Under the pieces are notes generated by a model. The model did not search any database. It had not been told where the DNA came from and saw nothing but the letters and a program-made list of their open reading frames with translations. A stretch of 36,084 nucleotides of DNA. Origin: JAVBQJ01 sp045532655. Lineage in GTDB: Bacteria > Verrucomicrobiota > Lentisphaeria > Victivallales > Victivallaceae. Positions 1 through 7,557 of this stretch are shown piece by piece. Position numbers and translations under genes: made by a program. The stretch spans positions 1 to 36,084 of the forward strand of contig JAZSGI010000056.1 of NCBI GenBank assembly GCA_045532655.1. The letters run 5' to 3'. Position 1 is the stretch's first letter. Each line of letters opens with the position of its first letter.

Positions 1-223
1 CGGCATTGCTGCCGACCCAGCTGCCGGGCAGGTAATCATCGTTGTTGACGGTGTAGATAATGGCACCCTGAGTCATCTGTTTGACATTGCTGGTACATTT
101 GATTCTCTGGGCGGCGGCACGTGCTTTGCTCAATGCAGGCAAGAGCATGGATGCCAGAATTGCGATAATGGCAATAACCACAAGCAATTCTATTAGTGTG
201 AATGTCTTCTTCAAACCAGCCAT
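1..223 (-). CDS. Prepilin-type N-terminal methylation domain protein (partial, 3' end outside window)
   Basis: This is the first 74 codons of a type II secretion/type IV pseudopilin-like protein. The start reads MAGLKKTFTLIELLVV, followed by a hydrophobic helix (IAIIAILASMLLPALSKARA). That is the classic class III signal: prepilin peptidase would cut before the Phe of FTLIE, and the Glu at mature position 5 is present. The ATG at 223-221 is preceded by GGAG with 6 nt spacing, which fixes the start. After the helix the sequence continues AAAQRIKCTSNVKQM and then a dipeptide-rich stretch typical of the H-X9-DG prepilin-like proteins that are very numerous in Lentisphaerota. The C-terminal part lies beyond position 1. 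These proteins are presumed to be envelope or secreted, but most have no proven function. Confidence 0.93.
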   Translation of the reverse strand, partial: MAGLKKTFTLIELLVVIAIIAILASMLLPALSKARAAAQRIKCTSNVKQMTQGAIIYTVNNDDYLPGSWVGSNA

Positions 224-769
224 TTTTTTCTCCTTGTTTTTGGGTTTAATGGCATTTCCCCGGCAATGGAACCCGTTTCCATGCCGTTGTTGATTGGCAA
301 TATTTCAATGTTGCTGTTTTAAAATATACCGTGTTTTTGTCAAAGTCAAATTTTTTGAGCAAAAAAAATCAAATTGGAGAAATGCGTTTTGGGGTAAAAT
401 GCGTTTTTGTTTGTGGAAATATTGTTGTTTGTTTTGATTCTTGCTTCTTGTGTAATTCGTTGTTGCATAATGATATATATTATATTTGCCTTGTTTTTTG
501 CCGTTTGCTTCTGTTGTTTTTGGTGGGTGGTTCTATTTGGGAGTATTTAAAGACAATAATATACAAATATGTATGTTCTTTTGTGGGGAAGTGATGTGTG
601 GACTGTTCAAAAAAAGTCAAATAAGATGGTGGAAATTGCCTTGAATATAAAAAAATACAATTCCCCCGTATTGTTGCCGGTAATATATTGGAAACGACTG
701 TTTTTTGGGGTATTACAGATGAATCGTTCCGGGATGTGTGGATGGGGGCAAGAGTACAGGGGGCAGTTG
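224..769. other. Gene-free, T-rich intergenic stretch
   Basis: No convincing gene is seen between the prepilin start and the AraC stop; the short open frames have no coding character. The plus strand is strongly T-biased. In 421-540 a hand count gives 67 T and 14 A out of 120, so any leader of the minus-strand prepilin gene would be A-rich and weakly structured. No clear terminator was found for the AraC gene that ends at 770. Confidence 0.6.
267..281. promoter_or_regulatory. Possible LacI-type operator upstream of the prepilin gene
   Basis: On the minus strand this site reads TGGAAACGGGTTCCA, an interrupted palindrome with TGGAA/TTCCA arms resembling LacI/GalR-family operators. It lies about 45 bp upstream of the prepilin ATG. 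No LacI gene is in the window and only one copy was seen, so this is a weak call. Confidence 0.2.
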
Positions 770-1714
770 TCAGTTTTTCAGTTTGCGTCTGTATTCTGAA
801 GGAGAACACCCCTCAATGGCATGAAAGGCTCGGGAAAAATGAGCCGCATCGCAGAATCCGAGTTCCGCTGAAAGTTTTCCCAGTTCCATTGACGGCGTCA
901 GCAGTCGGCGTTTTGCTTCGTTGATCACTTCTCTGCGTACCATCGCCATGGGGGTGAACCCTGTAAGTCGCCGGAATGTGCGGCAGAAATAGCTGCGTTC
1001 CAGACATGCGCTTTGGGCAAGGTCGTCAAGGGTAACTCCGATCCCATGCTTTCTGTGAGTATAGGCTACTGCGCGCGATATGGCAATCAGAAGCCGCGGA
1101 GCATCTCCTGAAGTTTCTTTGCCGGGAAGCTGCTGTCGTGCGTACTCCCGGCACAATGTGATGATCAGTTGCAGAGTCATGACTTCTGTCAGCCAGAATC
1201 CGTCTGCAGGGGTGCTGGCACATTCAGCAACAAGTGCTTCAAAAAGCGAGACTGTGCGCTCGAAAACCTCTCCGGTCAATTTGACACCATGACTGTTTTT
1301 GCCAATTTGCCGGAAATATGGTTCCATTGTGAAGAGTGGAAGAAAACCGGGCAGTTCGAGAAAACGTGAATTGTGTTCCGACATAAAAGCCGGATGTAAC
1401 AGTATGTGCGCCACAATAAGATCCCCGTCATCCCGGTAACCATGCTTTGATTGGCACGGTATTACAAAGGCATCTCCCGGTGTAAGTTTGCTGCCCCCGG
1501 AATCGAGGTAGTGCCTGCCTTTGCCGGATAGTACTATATTGAGCTCAATAAAATCATGGGAATGCATGCCTATCTGGTATTTGCAGTGGATGAATGCAGA
1601 GATTCTGCCGCTGTAGGTATTGAAACCGTCAGGTACGCTCCAGTGGTTTTTGCCCGGCTGGCGCGGCAGAATGTCGTTAGAGTTTATTTCTGTATCTGAT
1701 GTGCTTTGAAGCAT
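770..1714 (-). CDS. AraC-family transcriptional regulator
   Basis: This is a 314-residue transcription factor. The N-terminal half is cupin-like (motifs MHSHDFIELNIVLSGKG and LTPGDAFVIPCQSKHGY), the usual sugar-sensing arm of AraC proteins. The C-terminal ~100 residues hold the double helix-turn-helix, with LDDLAQSACLERSYFCRTFRRLTGFTP for the first HTH and LGFCDAAHFSRAFHAIEGCSPSEYRR for the second and the family signature. The start was set at the ATG ending at 1714 because AGGA lies 7 nt upstream; a longer frame reaches 1762 but has no ribosome site. It diverges from the truncated PHP gene at 2047, which it may once have controlled. The ligand is unknown. Confidence 0.93.
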   Translation of the reverse strand: MLQSTSDTEINSNDILPRQPGKNHWSVPDGFNTYSGRISAFIHCKYQIGMHSHDFIELNIVLSGKGRHYLDSGGSKLTPGDAFVIPCQSKHGYRDDGDLIVAHILLHPAFMSEHNSRFLELPGFLPLFTMEPYFRQIGKNSHGVKLTGEVFERTVSLFEALVAECASTPADGFWLTEVMTLQLIITLCREYARQQLPGKETSGDAPRLLIAISRAVAYTHRKHGIGVTLDDLAQSACLERSYFCRTFRRLTGFTPMAMVRREVINEAKRRLLTPSMELGKLSAELGFCDAAHFSRAFHAIEGCSPSEYRRKLKN

Positions 1715-2046
1715 GTCTGTTTCCTGATCCTTCCATAATAAATATAACACAAAAAAATACATGTGTCAAATGAAAGTATGGGTGTGTGAATGTGGATTTT
1801 TAAAAGAAAATAGAAAAAGTTATTTGTAAAAAAAGTTGTCAAATTAAAAAAATATAAGGATAGAACGGGACAGGTTGAGTTGATGCTGTCTGATTAAAAT
1901 GCTGTAAACAGCAGATTGTGACGGTACTTTGAAATTTATTTGTTTTTTTTCTTTGAGGAGTGCACGGCAGGCTTGTATTTGAGAATGTTCGTTGTATATT
2001 GTATATTATAGCGCGGGTATTCGTAAAAAACAGGAGAGGTCTGACG
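1715..2046. other. A/T-rich divergent intergenic region
   Basis: This region separates the AraC regulator (minus) from the PHP remnant (plus). No gene is seen; an open frame antisense to the PHP gene runs through it but lacks coding character. It should hold promoters for both directions; only the plus-strand one at 1979-2007 is recognisable. Confidence 0.5.
1979..2007 (+). promoter_or_regulatory. Candidate promoter of the PHP gene
   Basis: The -35 box is TTGAGA (1979-1984) and the -10 box is TATATT (2002-2007), with a 17-nt spacer. It sits 40 bp before the start codon at 2047. The same -10 hexamer recurs upstream of the MBL and fucI genes in this window. The call rests on pattern only. Confidence 0.45.
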
Positions 2047-2595
2047 ATGTCCGGATTTACTGATCGTGTATATGCAGCTTTGCCGGTGGCGCAAACTCCG
2101 GCTCCCTTTTTGATAACTCCGCTGACTGCCCGTGTCGGCAGCAGGGAAGTTTTCCGGGTTGAGATTATGCCCGGTTACCGTCCCATTGACCGTTGGGGCG
2201 TTACTGCTGTGACTGTGATCAGCCATGACGGAACCGGGAGCGATGGCAACCCGCTTCTGTGGGACGATTATCAGCAGCTGGAGTTTTCTTTTGAGGGAAA
2301 AACCATGCTGTTTACTGCTTTTTTTCATCAGGAGGGTAAATATACTGTTCAACTCCGGTGCGGGGAACGTGTCGCTATGGAGGTCGCTGTTTACGCTCTG
2401 GAAGAAGATTTGTATGGATGTGTTGCTCTCAAAGGAGATTTTCACTCACACAGTTATGCTTCGGATGGCAAACATGCCCCGGGGCTTGCCGCCATGCGCG
2501 GACGCAAGTGCGGATTGGATTTCATGTCTGTAACTGATCACGGTGTTTATCAGGGCTCTCTTGACGCGATTGCGGCTTTGAAAGATACACGTTAA
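2047..2595 (+). pseudogene. PHP-domain phosphoesterase-like gene, truncated at 3' end
   Basis: The remaining 182 codons begin at an ATG with AGGAGAGG 7 nt upstream. Residues 1-125 look like a beta-sandwich domain. From residue ~130 a PHP metal-dependent phosphoesterase domain starts: GDFHSHSYASDG at 130-141 supplies the first metal-binding histidines, and SVTDHG at 161-166 the second motif. Later PHP metal motifs are absent because the frame stops at 2595, next to an IS5-family transposase remnant. PHP domains need four or more such motifs and usually span over 200 residues, so this product should be inactive. The cut most likely came from insertion of the IS element followed by deletion. It lies divergently from an AraC regulator and was probably a carbohydrate-linked gene. 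Confidence 0.8.
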
Positions 2596-2932
2596 CACTT
2601 TGACTTCTCTTTTTCAAGTATCCTCGACTTAAAAATCCGACATTTTATTTGTTTTTTCTCTGGAAAACCTCCTTTTATGCGGTCTGCCTCATCAAAAAGC
2701 AGAATCTCTCCATGTTGTATGCGATGTTGCGTAATCCCAACTTCACTTCCGCCCTGCTTATCCCGATGGACCTCAGAATGAGATTTCCGGCTCGCTGTGT
2801 CATAGCCCCGAATATATGTTCTATTCTGGAACGCGTCCTGGCTCTTGTCCGGTTCCCTTGTTTCTCCTGGATGTTTCTGATTTTGGAAGAACTCCTATTC
2901 AATATTAGTTTTTCTTAATATTGATACGCCTG
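2596..2932 (-). mobile_element. IS5-family insertion sequence remnant
   Basis: This segment lies between the broken PHP gene and the broken ATPase gene and carries the 3' end of an IS5-type transposase gene. The expected ~75-bp tail between the transposase stop (2675) and the IS end fits the 2596-2674 stretch. The other end of the IS is missing, so no terminal inverted repeat pair or target duplication could be assigned. The outer boundaries are estimates. Confidence 0.65.
2675..2914 (-). pseudogene. IS5-family transposase, C-terminal fragment
   Basis: About 80 codons remain. The motif RTRARTRSRIEHIFGAMTQ carries the glutamate of the DDE triad in its IS5-type context (R-x-R-x-R-I-E-H-I-F-G), followed by AEVKLGLRNIAYNMERFCFL, the typical IS5 C-terminus. 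A stop lies in frame at 2917-2915, and nothing upstream encodes the two catalytic aspartates. This is a dead remnant. Full-length IS5-family transposases are about 300-450 residues. Confidence 0.82.
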
Positions 2933-4120
2933 TTATATTTCCTGCCAGCTTCTGACCATCATCCCCTTGCGTGTATAGGATTCTGCTCCACCGTAAATCA
3001 ACATACCGCCTTCGTATTGGGATAGTTTCTGCCAATAGTCCAAATCGGAAAACATACTGCTTGCCACTGTCTGTCCGGATTTGATTTCTATCGGCAATAG
3101 TTTTTCTCCATTTTCGACAAGGAGATCAACCTCGTGTCCTTGAGAATCCCGCCAGAAATAAAACGGGGGTTCGATTCCGGAATTGTAACTTGATTTTACC
3201 AGCTCCGAAATAATAAAAGTTTCAAAAATCGCCCCCCGCTGGCTGTGAAGTTCCAAATCACTGACCGAACGGATATTCAACAAATAACAGAGCAGGCCGG
3301 TATCATAGAAATACAACTTAGGCGTTTTGATCAAACGCTTATTGAAATTTTTTGAATGCGGTTTCAGAAGATATGTAATGTAACTTGCCGTCAGCAATGA
3401 AATCCAGCGTTTGGCTGTGACCGGTGAAACTCCAGCATCCGAGGCAAGCGAATCCATATTGAGAATCTGTCTACTTCTCCCGGCTGCCAGTCGCAGAAAA
3501 CGTTCAAACGTTTCAAGGTCGCCAACATTGACTAAGCTTCTGACATCACGTTCCAAATAACTTTGAGCATATTGAGCATACCAGTTTGTCGGATTTATCT
3601 TGCGGTCATAAATCGGGGGATATCCGCCTTTGAATATCTGTTCAAAAGCTGAAGCTGACCTGTTTTCTGCAATCAGAGGTTCGGTACTCAACTGAAAAAT
3701 ATCATGATTATTTTGATTGTTAATCTCACGGCAGGATAGCGGCAGCAGTTTTAAAGTTGCACAGCGTCCGGCAAGAGACTGACTGATTGCTTCCTGCAAA
3801 TGAAAATTTTGTGAGCCGGAGAGTATAAATTCTCCCATTTTTCTATGTTCATCCACCAATGGCATAATGTAACTGAAAAGTTCCGGAACACGCTGAACTT
3901 CATCCAGAATCACCGGCTTGGAAAATTGTGCAAGAAATCCATTTGGATCCTCTTTGGCAAACTGGCGCGTATCCGGCCTTTCGAGATTCACATATATATA
4001 TTCCGGGAACAACTCCCGGCATAAAGTTGTCTTTCCCGATTACCGTGGTCCGGTAACTGCAACTACCGGATATTGTTTTGCGGTTTCTAAAACCAACTCG
4101 CTCATCTGTCTTGTAATCAT
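2933..4120 (-). pseudogene. AAA+ ATPase with DUF4143 domain, nonsense codon in Walker A
   Basis: The frame runs 395 codons from the ATG at 4120 (AGGTG upstream) and matches the common archaeal/bacterial ATP-binding proteins with a C-terminal DUF4143 domain. Residues 17-32 read QYPVVAVTGPR-stop-SGKTT. The family consensus is GPRQSGKTT, so a CAA/CAG glutamine codon has become TAA (4042-4040) in the middle of the P-loop. Downstream the frame is intact: FSKPVILDEVQRVPEL is Walker B, FILSGSQNF is sensor-like, and DSQGHEVDLLVE and LLPIEIKSG are the nuclease-like DUF4143 tail. A downstream restart would lack the P-loop. A base-call error or stop readthrough would restore a full protein. Genes of this family are often horizontally acquired and are of uncertain role. 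Confidence 0.87.
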
Positions 4121-4137
4121 AGTCTCACCTCGCTTCT

Positions 4138-4232
4138 TTGTAAATATAACATTGAATATTATAATTGCAAGGAGCAAAAAGATGAAAAACATAAAAACTT
4201 TGAAATTCTGACATTGAATGTTAGATTTACAA
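4138..4232. repeat. Inverted repeat pair upstream of the ATPase pseudogene
   Basis: Two 22-nt arms, 4138-4159 and 4211-4232, are inverted copies that match at about 19 positions by eye (core GTAAATnTAACATT). They enclose 51 bp. They could be operator half-sites, ends of a tiny element, or a cruciform. The left arm is only 18 bp from the ATPase start codon. Confidence 0.55.
4182..4211 (+). CDS. Possible 9-codon micro-ORF with strong ribosome site
   Basis: AAGGAG (4169-4174) lies 7 nt before an ATG, and the frame reads MKNIKTLKF then TGA. It is enclosed by the inverted repeat arms and runs opposite to the ATPase pseudogene. It may be a leader peptide, the beheaded start of a lost gene, or chance in A-rich DNA. 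No homology can be claimed. Confidence 0.2.
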   Translation: MKNIKTLKF

Positions 4233-4867
4233 GATTTTTTGATTGCCTCGCGCGCACATGTGGCAACAATTTGCACGGTGCTACAACAGCATACAACCGC
4301 ACCGATAGAGCCATAAGATTTCGTGAATTACGGAATTTTACGGAACGCATTTTGAGTCCTGCGTTGTGCAAAATCCTGCTACCTCATGCCTTTATCTGCA
4401 CGATTAAGCGAAAATTACGGAGTTTTACTGAATGTTGCCAGTCACGTTTTTCCCATACCCAAACCACATACGGGTCATACGGGTGGTTCCAACTCTATTC
4501 CCTTTTCATCCGGGTACAAAAAAGTTCAAACTTTATATTCCTGCCACCGACATCAACATTATGCCCCAATATGAACGCACAATCTGAAACAACCTGCAAT
4601 ATATGCAGCAGCGAACTTGCAGAAACTCTCGTTCAGTGCAGCAACCGTATTGAATTGGAAGTTTCAACCCGAACCACCATCAACGGTATCGGGATAACAA
4701 TCGATCTGAAACAGCGTATTTTCAAAAGAGCCCCAAAGGTCAAATTTGACTTTTATCAACCGTATCAAAGATTTTTGTGAACGTATTTGATTTTTTCTTC
4801 ATTGAAGTTATAGTATAACAATGTCGTAAATCAAGATACAATGTAACAAAAACAGGGAGTTTTATTT
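4233..4867. other. Gene-poor region before the beta-galactosidase
   Basis: An open frame of 188 codons covers 4214-4780, but its composition is erratic (Cys-, Arg- and Phe-rich, no domain, no ribosome site), so it is not called. The region contains short degenerate repeats such as TTACGGAATTTTACGGAA. It may be the debris of an older gene. Only the promoter at 4787-4814 is recognisable. Confidence 0.45.
4787..4814 (+). promoter_or_regulatory. Candidate promoter of the GH42 gene
   Basis: TTGATT (4787-4792) and TATAGT (4809-4814) are separated by 16 nt and lie 54 bp before the beta-galactosidase start. The call is based on pattern only; no operator was identified. Confidence 0.4.
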
Positions 4868-6961
4868 ATGAATATCGGAGTTCAATATTACCGTGCGCCT
4901 TTTCCGGATCAGGAATACTGGGAAGCTGATTTCAAACGCATCCGAGAATCAGGCTTGAATACCGTCCAGCTTTGGGTCCTCTGGGCTTGGGTGGAATCCA
5001 AACCTGGAAAATTTGATTTCAGCGACTATGACCGTCTGATGGAGATCGCAGCCAAAAATAAGCTTCAGGTCGTCCTTTCATCCATCGCCGAAATCCAGCC
5101 GCAGTGGATCTTCCGGGAAGAACCCGGCTGCGAAATGATCGACCGCTTCGGTCATAAGGTAGTTTCAACACTCCGCTGCGAATGCAACTTCGGTCTGACT
5201 CCCGGCGGCTGTACCGATCACGCCGGTCTGCGGGAAAGAATGAAACTCTTTCTGGAAACCCTTGGCAAACGCTACGCCGATTGCCCCCACCTGCACGGCT
5301 GGGACCTCTGGAACGAACTGCGCTGGAATGAACACGCCGACGAACTGGTCTGTTTCTGTCCCCATACCCTGCAGTCATACCGGGAATGGCTCTGCAAACG
5401 CTACGGCTCTCTCGACGGCCTTAATGATGCCTGGCACCGCCGGTATATCGACTGGCAGGATGTCATGCCCGGCAAACGCCCCGACCTGCCCTACACCGAA
5501 TTGATGTCATGGCAGAACTTTCTGACCGACCGTGCCGATCAACACGCCGCATGGCGGTATGAGATCATGCGTAAAGCAGACCCCACTCATGTAATCACCG
5601 CTCACGGCGGCTCCCCCAGTGCCAACTATACCGGCAACCATGAACTTTATGCGCTGGATCGTGGAAATGACTGGAATCTTGCCCAGGCTCTCGACGGTAT
5701 CGGCTGCTCCAGTTTCCCCGTCTGGCAGAATGTGGATGATGCCGCTTTCGGCAGCCGGGTGGAAAAAGTCCATGCCGCAGCCGCCGGCAAACATGTCTGG
5801 CTCAGTGAAGTTCAGGGCGGGCGCGCCGGTGTGGGCTTTGATATCACCGGCGATGTGCTCCCCGAATATCAGCAGCGTTGGCTGTGGAACGGCCTTGCCT
5901 GCGGCGCAGACACCATTCTTTTCTGGTGCTGGCGCGATGAAATATTCGGTCGTGAATCCGGCTACTTCGGACTCGGCGGCAATGACGAATACTCCACCGA
6001 CCGCCTGCGTGCCATGCGCGCCAGCGGCGATCTGCTCGAAGCAAACCGGGAACTTTTCGCCAACTACAAACCCGATGAAGCAGAAATCGCCATTCTCTTC
6101 TCACCCGACTGCTACTATCTGGATTGGGCTCAGGAAAGTTCTGCATTGCGTATGTTCAATGCCATAGACGGCTACGCCAGAGCATTGCTCAAACAATCCA
6201 TCCACACCACCTTTATCGAAGCGGGACATCTGAATAACTTGAACCGTTTCAAGCTGATTATTCTGCCCCGCAGTATCGTGCTGGATGAATATGCCGAAAA
6301 CAAACTTGCCGATTTCGTCCAAAATGGCGGAACTCTGCTGGCTGAATCCGAATGCGGTGCATTTGACAAGGCGGGCTTCTACCGCTATCCGGAAAAACGT
6401 TTCCTCAACCGGTTCGGTATCTGCGAAGCCGGCAGACGGCAGTTCAGCTCTCCCTTAAAGCTCCAATCCGGAAATGATGTCTATTCCTTGGAGTGTGAAC
6501 AGTGGTTCACGCCGTTGCGGGATACCGGCACAGCCCCCAGCCGTGTACTGGCGGAATACAAAGGTTCTCCGCTGGCAGCAGAATTTGTCTGCGGCAAAGG
6601 CAAGGTCATTTACATGGGCGGCTATTTCGGCAACTGCTATCTCCAAAATGCCTCTGCGGATTTTGAACGCCTGCTGGCGGATTTCGCAGCCGGGGCCGGA
6701 GTCAAGATCCCCTTCCGGGTTCTGACCGAAAAGTGGGAAAATGAAAAATTCATCTATGTAAAAGCCGGAACATCCAACGGCAAAAAACTTCTTTTTGCCT
6801 TCTTTTCTGATGCCGCCGATCTTTGCCGGGTACAGTTCGCTGATCCGGATCTCTCCGGCAGTTTCACGGAAATGCAGACCGGGAAAACCATCTCCGCCCA
6901 AAACGGCAAGCTGGAATTCTCCGCCGGCAGATTCAATCTGGCAATCCTGAAAGAAGATTAA
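4868..6961 (+). CDS. GH42 beta-galactosidase
   Basis: This 697-residue enzyme is predicted to hydrolyse beta-galactosides in the cytoplasm, since no signal peptide is visible. The N-terminal ~390 residues form the GH42 (beta/alpha)8 barrel. The acid/base is Glu150 in GWDLWNELRW, and the nucleophile is Glu314 in HVWLSEVQGG. FREEPGCEMIDRFG and SYREWLCKRYGSLDGLNDAW are typical family segments. Residues ~400-610 match the trimerisation (Rossmann-like) domain with IAILFSPDCYYLDW and IILPRSIVLDEYAE, and a short C-terminal beta domain ends at residue 697. Length is normal for GH42. The ATG has GGGAG about 9 nt upstream. It stands alone among broken genes and is intact, so it is probably still under selection. 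The exact linkage preference cannot be read from sequence. Confidence 0.95.
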   Translation: MNIGVQYYRAPFPDQEYWEADFKRIRESGLNTVQLWVLWAWVESKPGKFDFSDYDRLMEIAAKNKLQVVLSSIAEIQPQWIFREEPGCEMIDRFGHKVVSTLRCECNFGLTPGGCTDHAGLRERMKLFLETLGKRYADCPHLHGWDLWNELRWNEHADELVCFCPHTLQSYREWLCKRYGSLDGLNDAWHRRYIDWQDVMPGKRPDLPYTELMSWQNFLTDRADQHAAWRYEIMRKADPTHVITAHGGSPSANYTGNHELYALDRGNDWNLAQALDGIGCSSFPVWQNVDDAAFGSRVEKVHAAAAGKHVWLSEVQGGRAGVGFDITGDVLPEYQQRWLWNGLACGADTILFWCWRDEIFGRESGYFGLGGNDEYSTDRLRAMRASGDLLEANRELFANYKPDEAEIAILFSPDCYYLDWAQESSALRMFNAIDGYARALLKQSIHTTFIEAGHLNNLNRFKLIILPRSIVLDEYAENKLADFVQNGGTLLAESECGAFDKAGFYRYPEKRFLNRFGICEAGRRQFSSPLKLQSGNDVYSLECEQWFTPLRDTGTAPSRVLAEYKGSPLAAEFVCGKGKVIYMGGYFGNCYLQNASADFERLLADFAAGAGVKIPFRVLTEKWENEKFIYVKAGTSNGKKLLFAFFSDAADLCRVQFADPDLSGSFTEMQTGKTISAQNGKLEFSAGRFNLAILKED

Positions 6962-7003
6962 CCCCCCGGAGTGCTGCGTCTGCCGCACAAAAATGGGGAG
7001 CAG

Positions 7004-7037
7004 GGAGAAGAACCTTTTTCAAAAAGGTTTCTTCTCC
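7004..7037. repeat. Long hairpin between GH42 and the clpC remnant
   Basis: GGAGAAG-AA-CC pairs with GG-TT-CTTCTCC (one bulged T), around a TTTTT/AAAAA apex. Both genes flanking it end here, so it could stop transcripts from either side. There is no T-run after the stem on the plus strand; on the minus strand an ATTTTT follows about 10 nt later. It may also be a dispersed palindromic repeat. Confidence 0.6.
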
Positions 7038-7050
7038 GTTTATCAAAACA

Positions 7051-7338
7051 TTATGCGGGGAAAAAGAACAGTTTCTGCTGATCAAACTCGACCCGAACCC
7101 CTTTGGCATCATCAAAGGTGCCTTTCAGCAGTTCATCAGCAAGCGGGTCTTCGATATAACGCTCCACTGCACGGCGCAGCGTTCTTGCGCCAAATTCCGG
7201 CTGATACCCCTGAGTGATAAGATACTCTTTGACTGCTTTTGAAACTTTCAGCGACAGTTTCCGGCTCTGCAAACGCTCTTTGAGTTGTTTCAATTCGATA
7301 TCAATGATTTTGACAAGATCCGCCTTTGAGTTTCTGTA
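7051..7338 (-). pseudogene. ClpC/ClpB-type ATPase, C-terminal fragment
   Basis: The frame encodes only the last ~90 residues of an Hsp100 protease ATPase: DLVKIIDIELKQLKERL, then GYQPEFGARTLRRAVERYIEDPLADELL. This is the D2-small (C-terminal) domain, including the GAR sensor-2 arginine motif and the conserved RxIxxxIEDPLA helix. Full ClpC proteins have about 800 residues; both AAA modules and Walker motifs are missing. An in-frame stop (7341-7339) lies just upstream, and no ribosome site or ATG serves the fragment. The lost part would have occupied the place where the radical SAM gene now stands in the opposite direction, so a deletion or insertion removed it. A full clpC elsewhere in the genome is expected. 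Confidence 0.85.
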
Positions 7339-7412
7339 TTACCTGCCAATACTGCAGTGTGACCGCCGGGAGGCGATAATGATGTTTTTCTTTTGATTTT
7401 AACAACATGTCA

Positions 7413-7442
7413 TTGGCAAAAGGCGGCTTTGTGTTGTATAGT
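7413..7442 (+). promoter_or_regulatory. Candidate promoter of the radical SAM gene
   Basis: TTGGCA (7413-7418), an 18-nt spacer and TATAGT (7437-7442) lie about 115 bp before the GTG start. The -10 hexamer is the same as that proposed for the GH42 gene. Confidence 0.4.
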
Positions 7443-7557
7443 ATACCGGCAGACAAAAGGTTCAGTCCTGGTAATATGAAACATTCGCTATTTATTGAAA
7501 ATCCCGCCGTGGGCTTGCTGCAGACGGCAATGGTGCTTTACTGAAAGGCGGTCAACT

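Noticed and set aside
2933..4120. ATPase gene split by a frameshift
   Set aside because: Both parts are in the same frame; the only lesion is one TAA codon.
4214..4780. 188-codon open frame on the plus strand
   Set aside because: It has no ribosome site, no recognisable domain and an erratic composition; it sits in gene debris.
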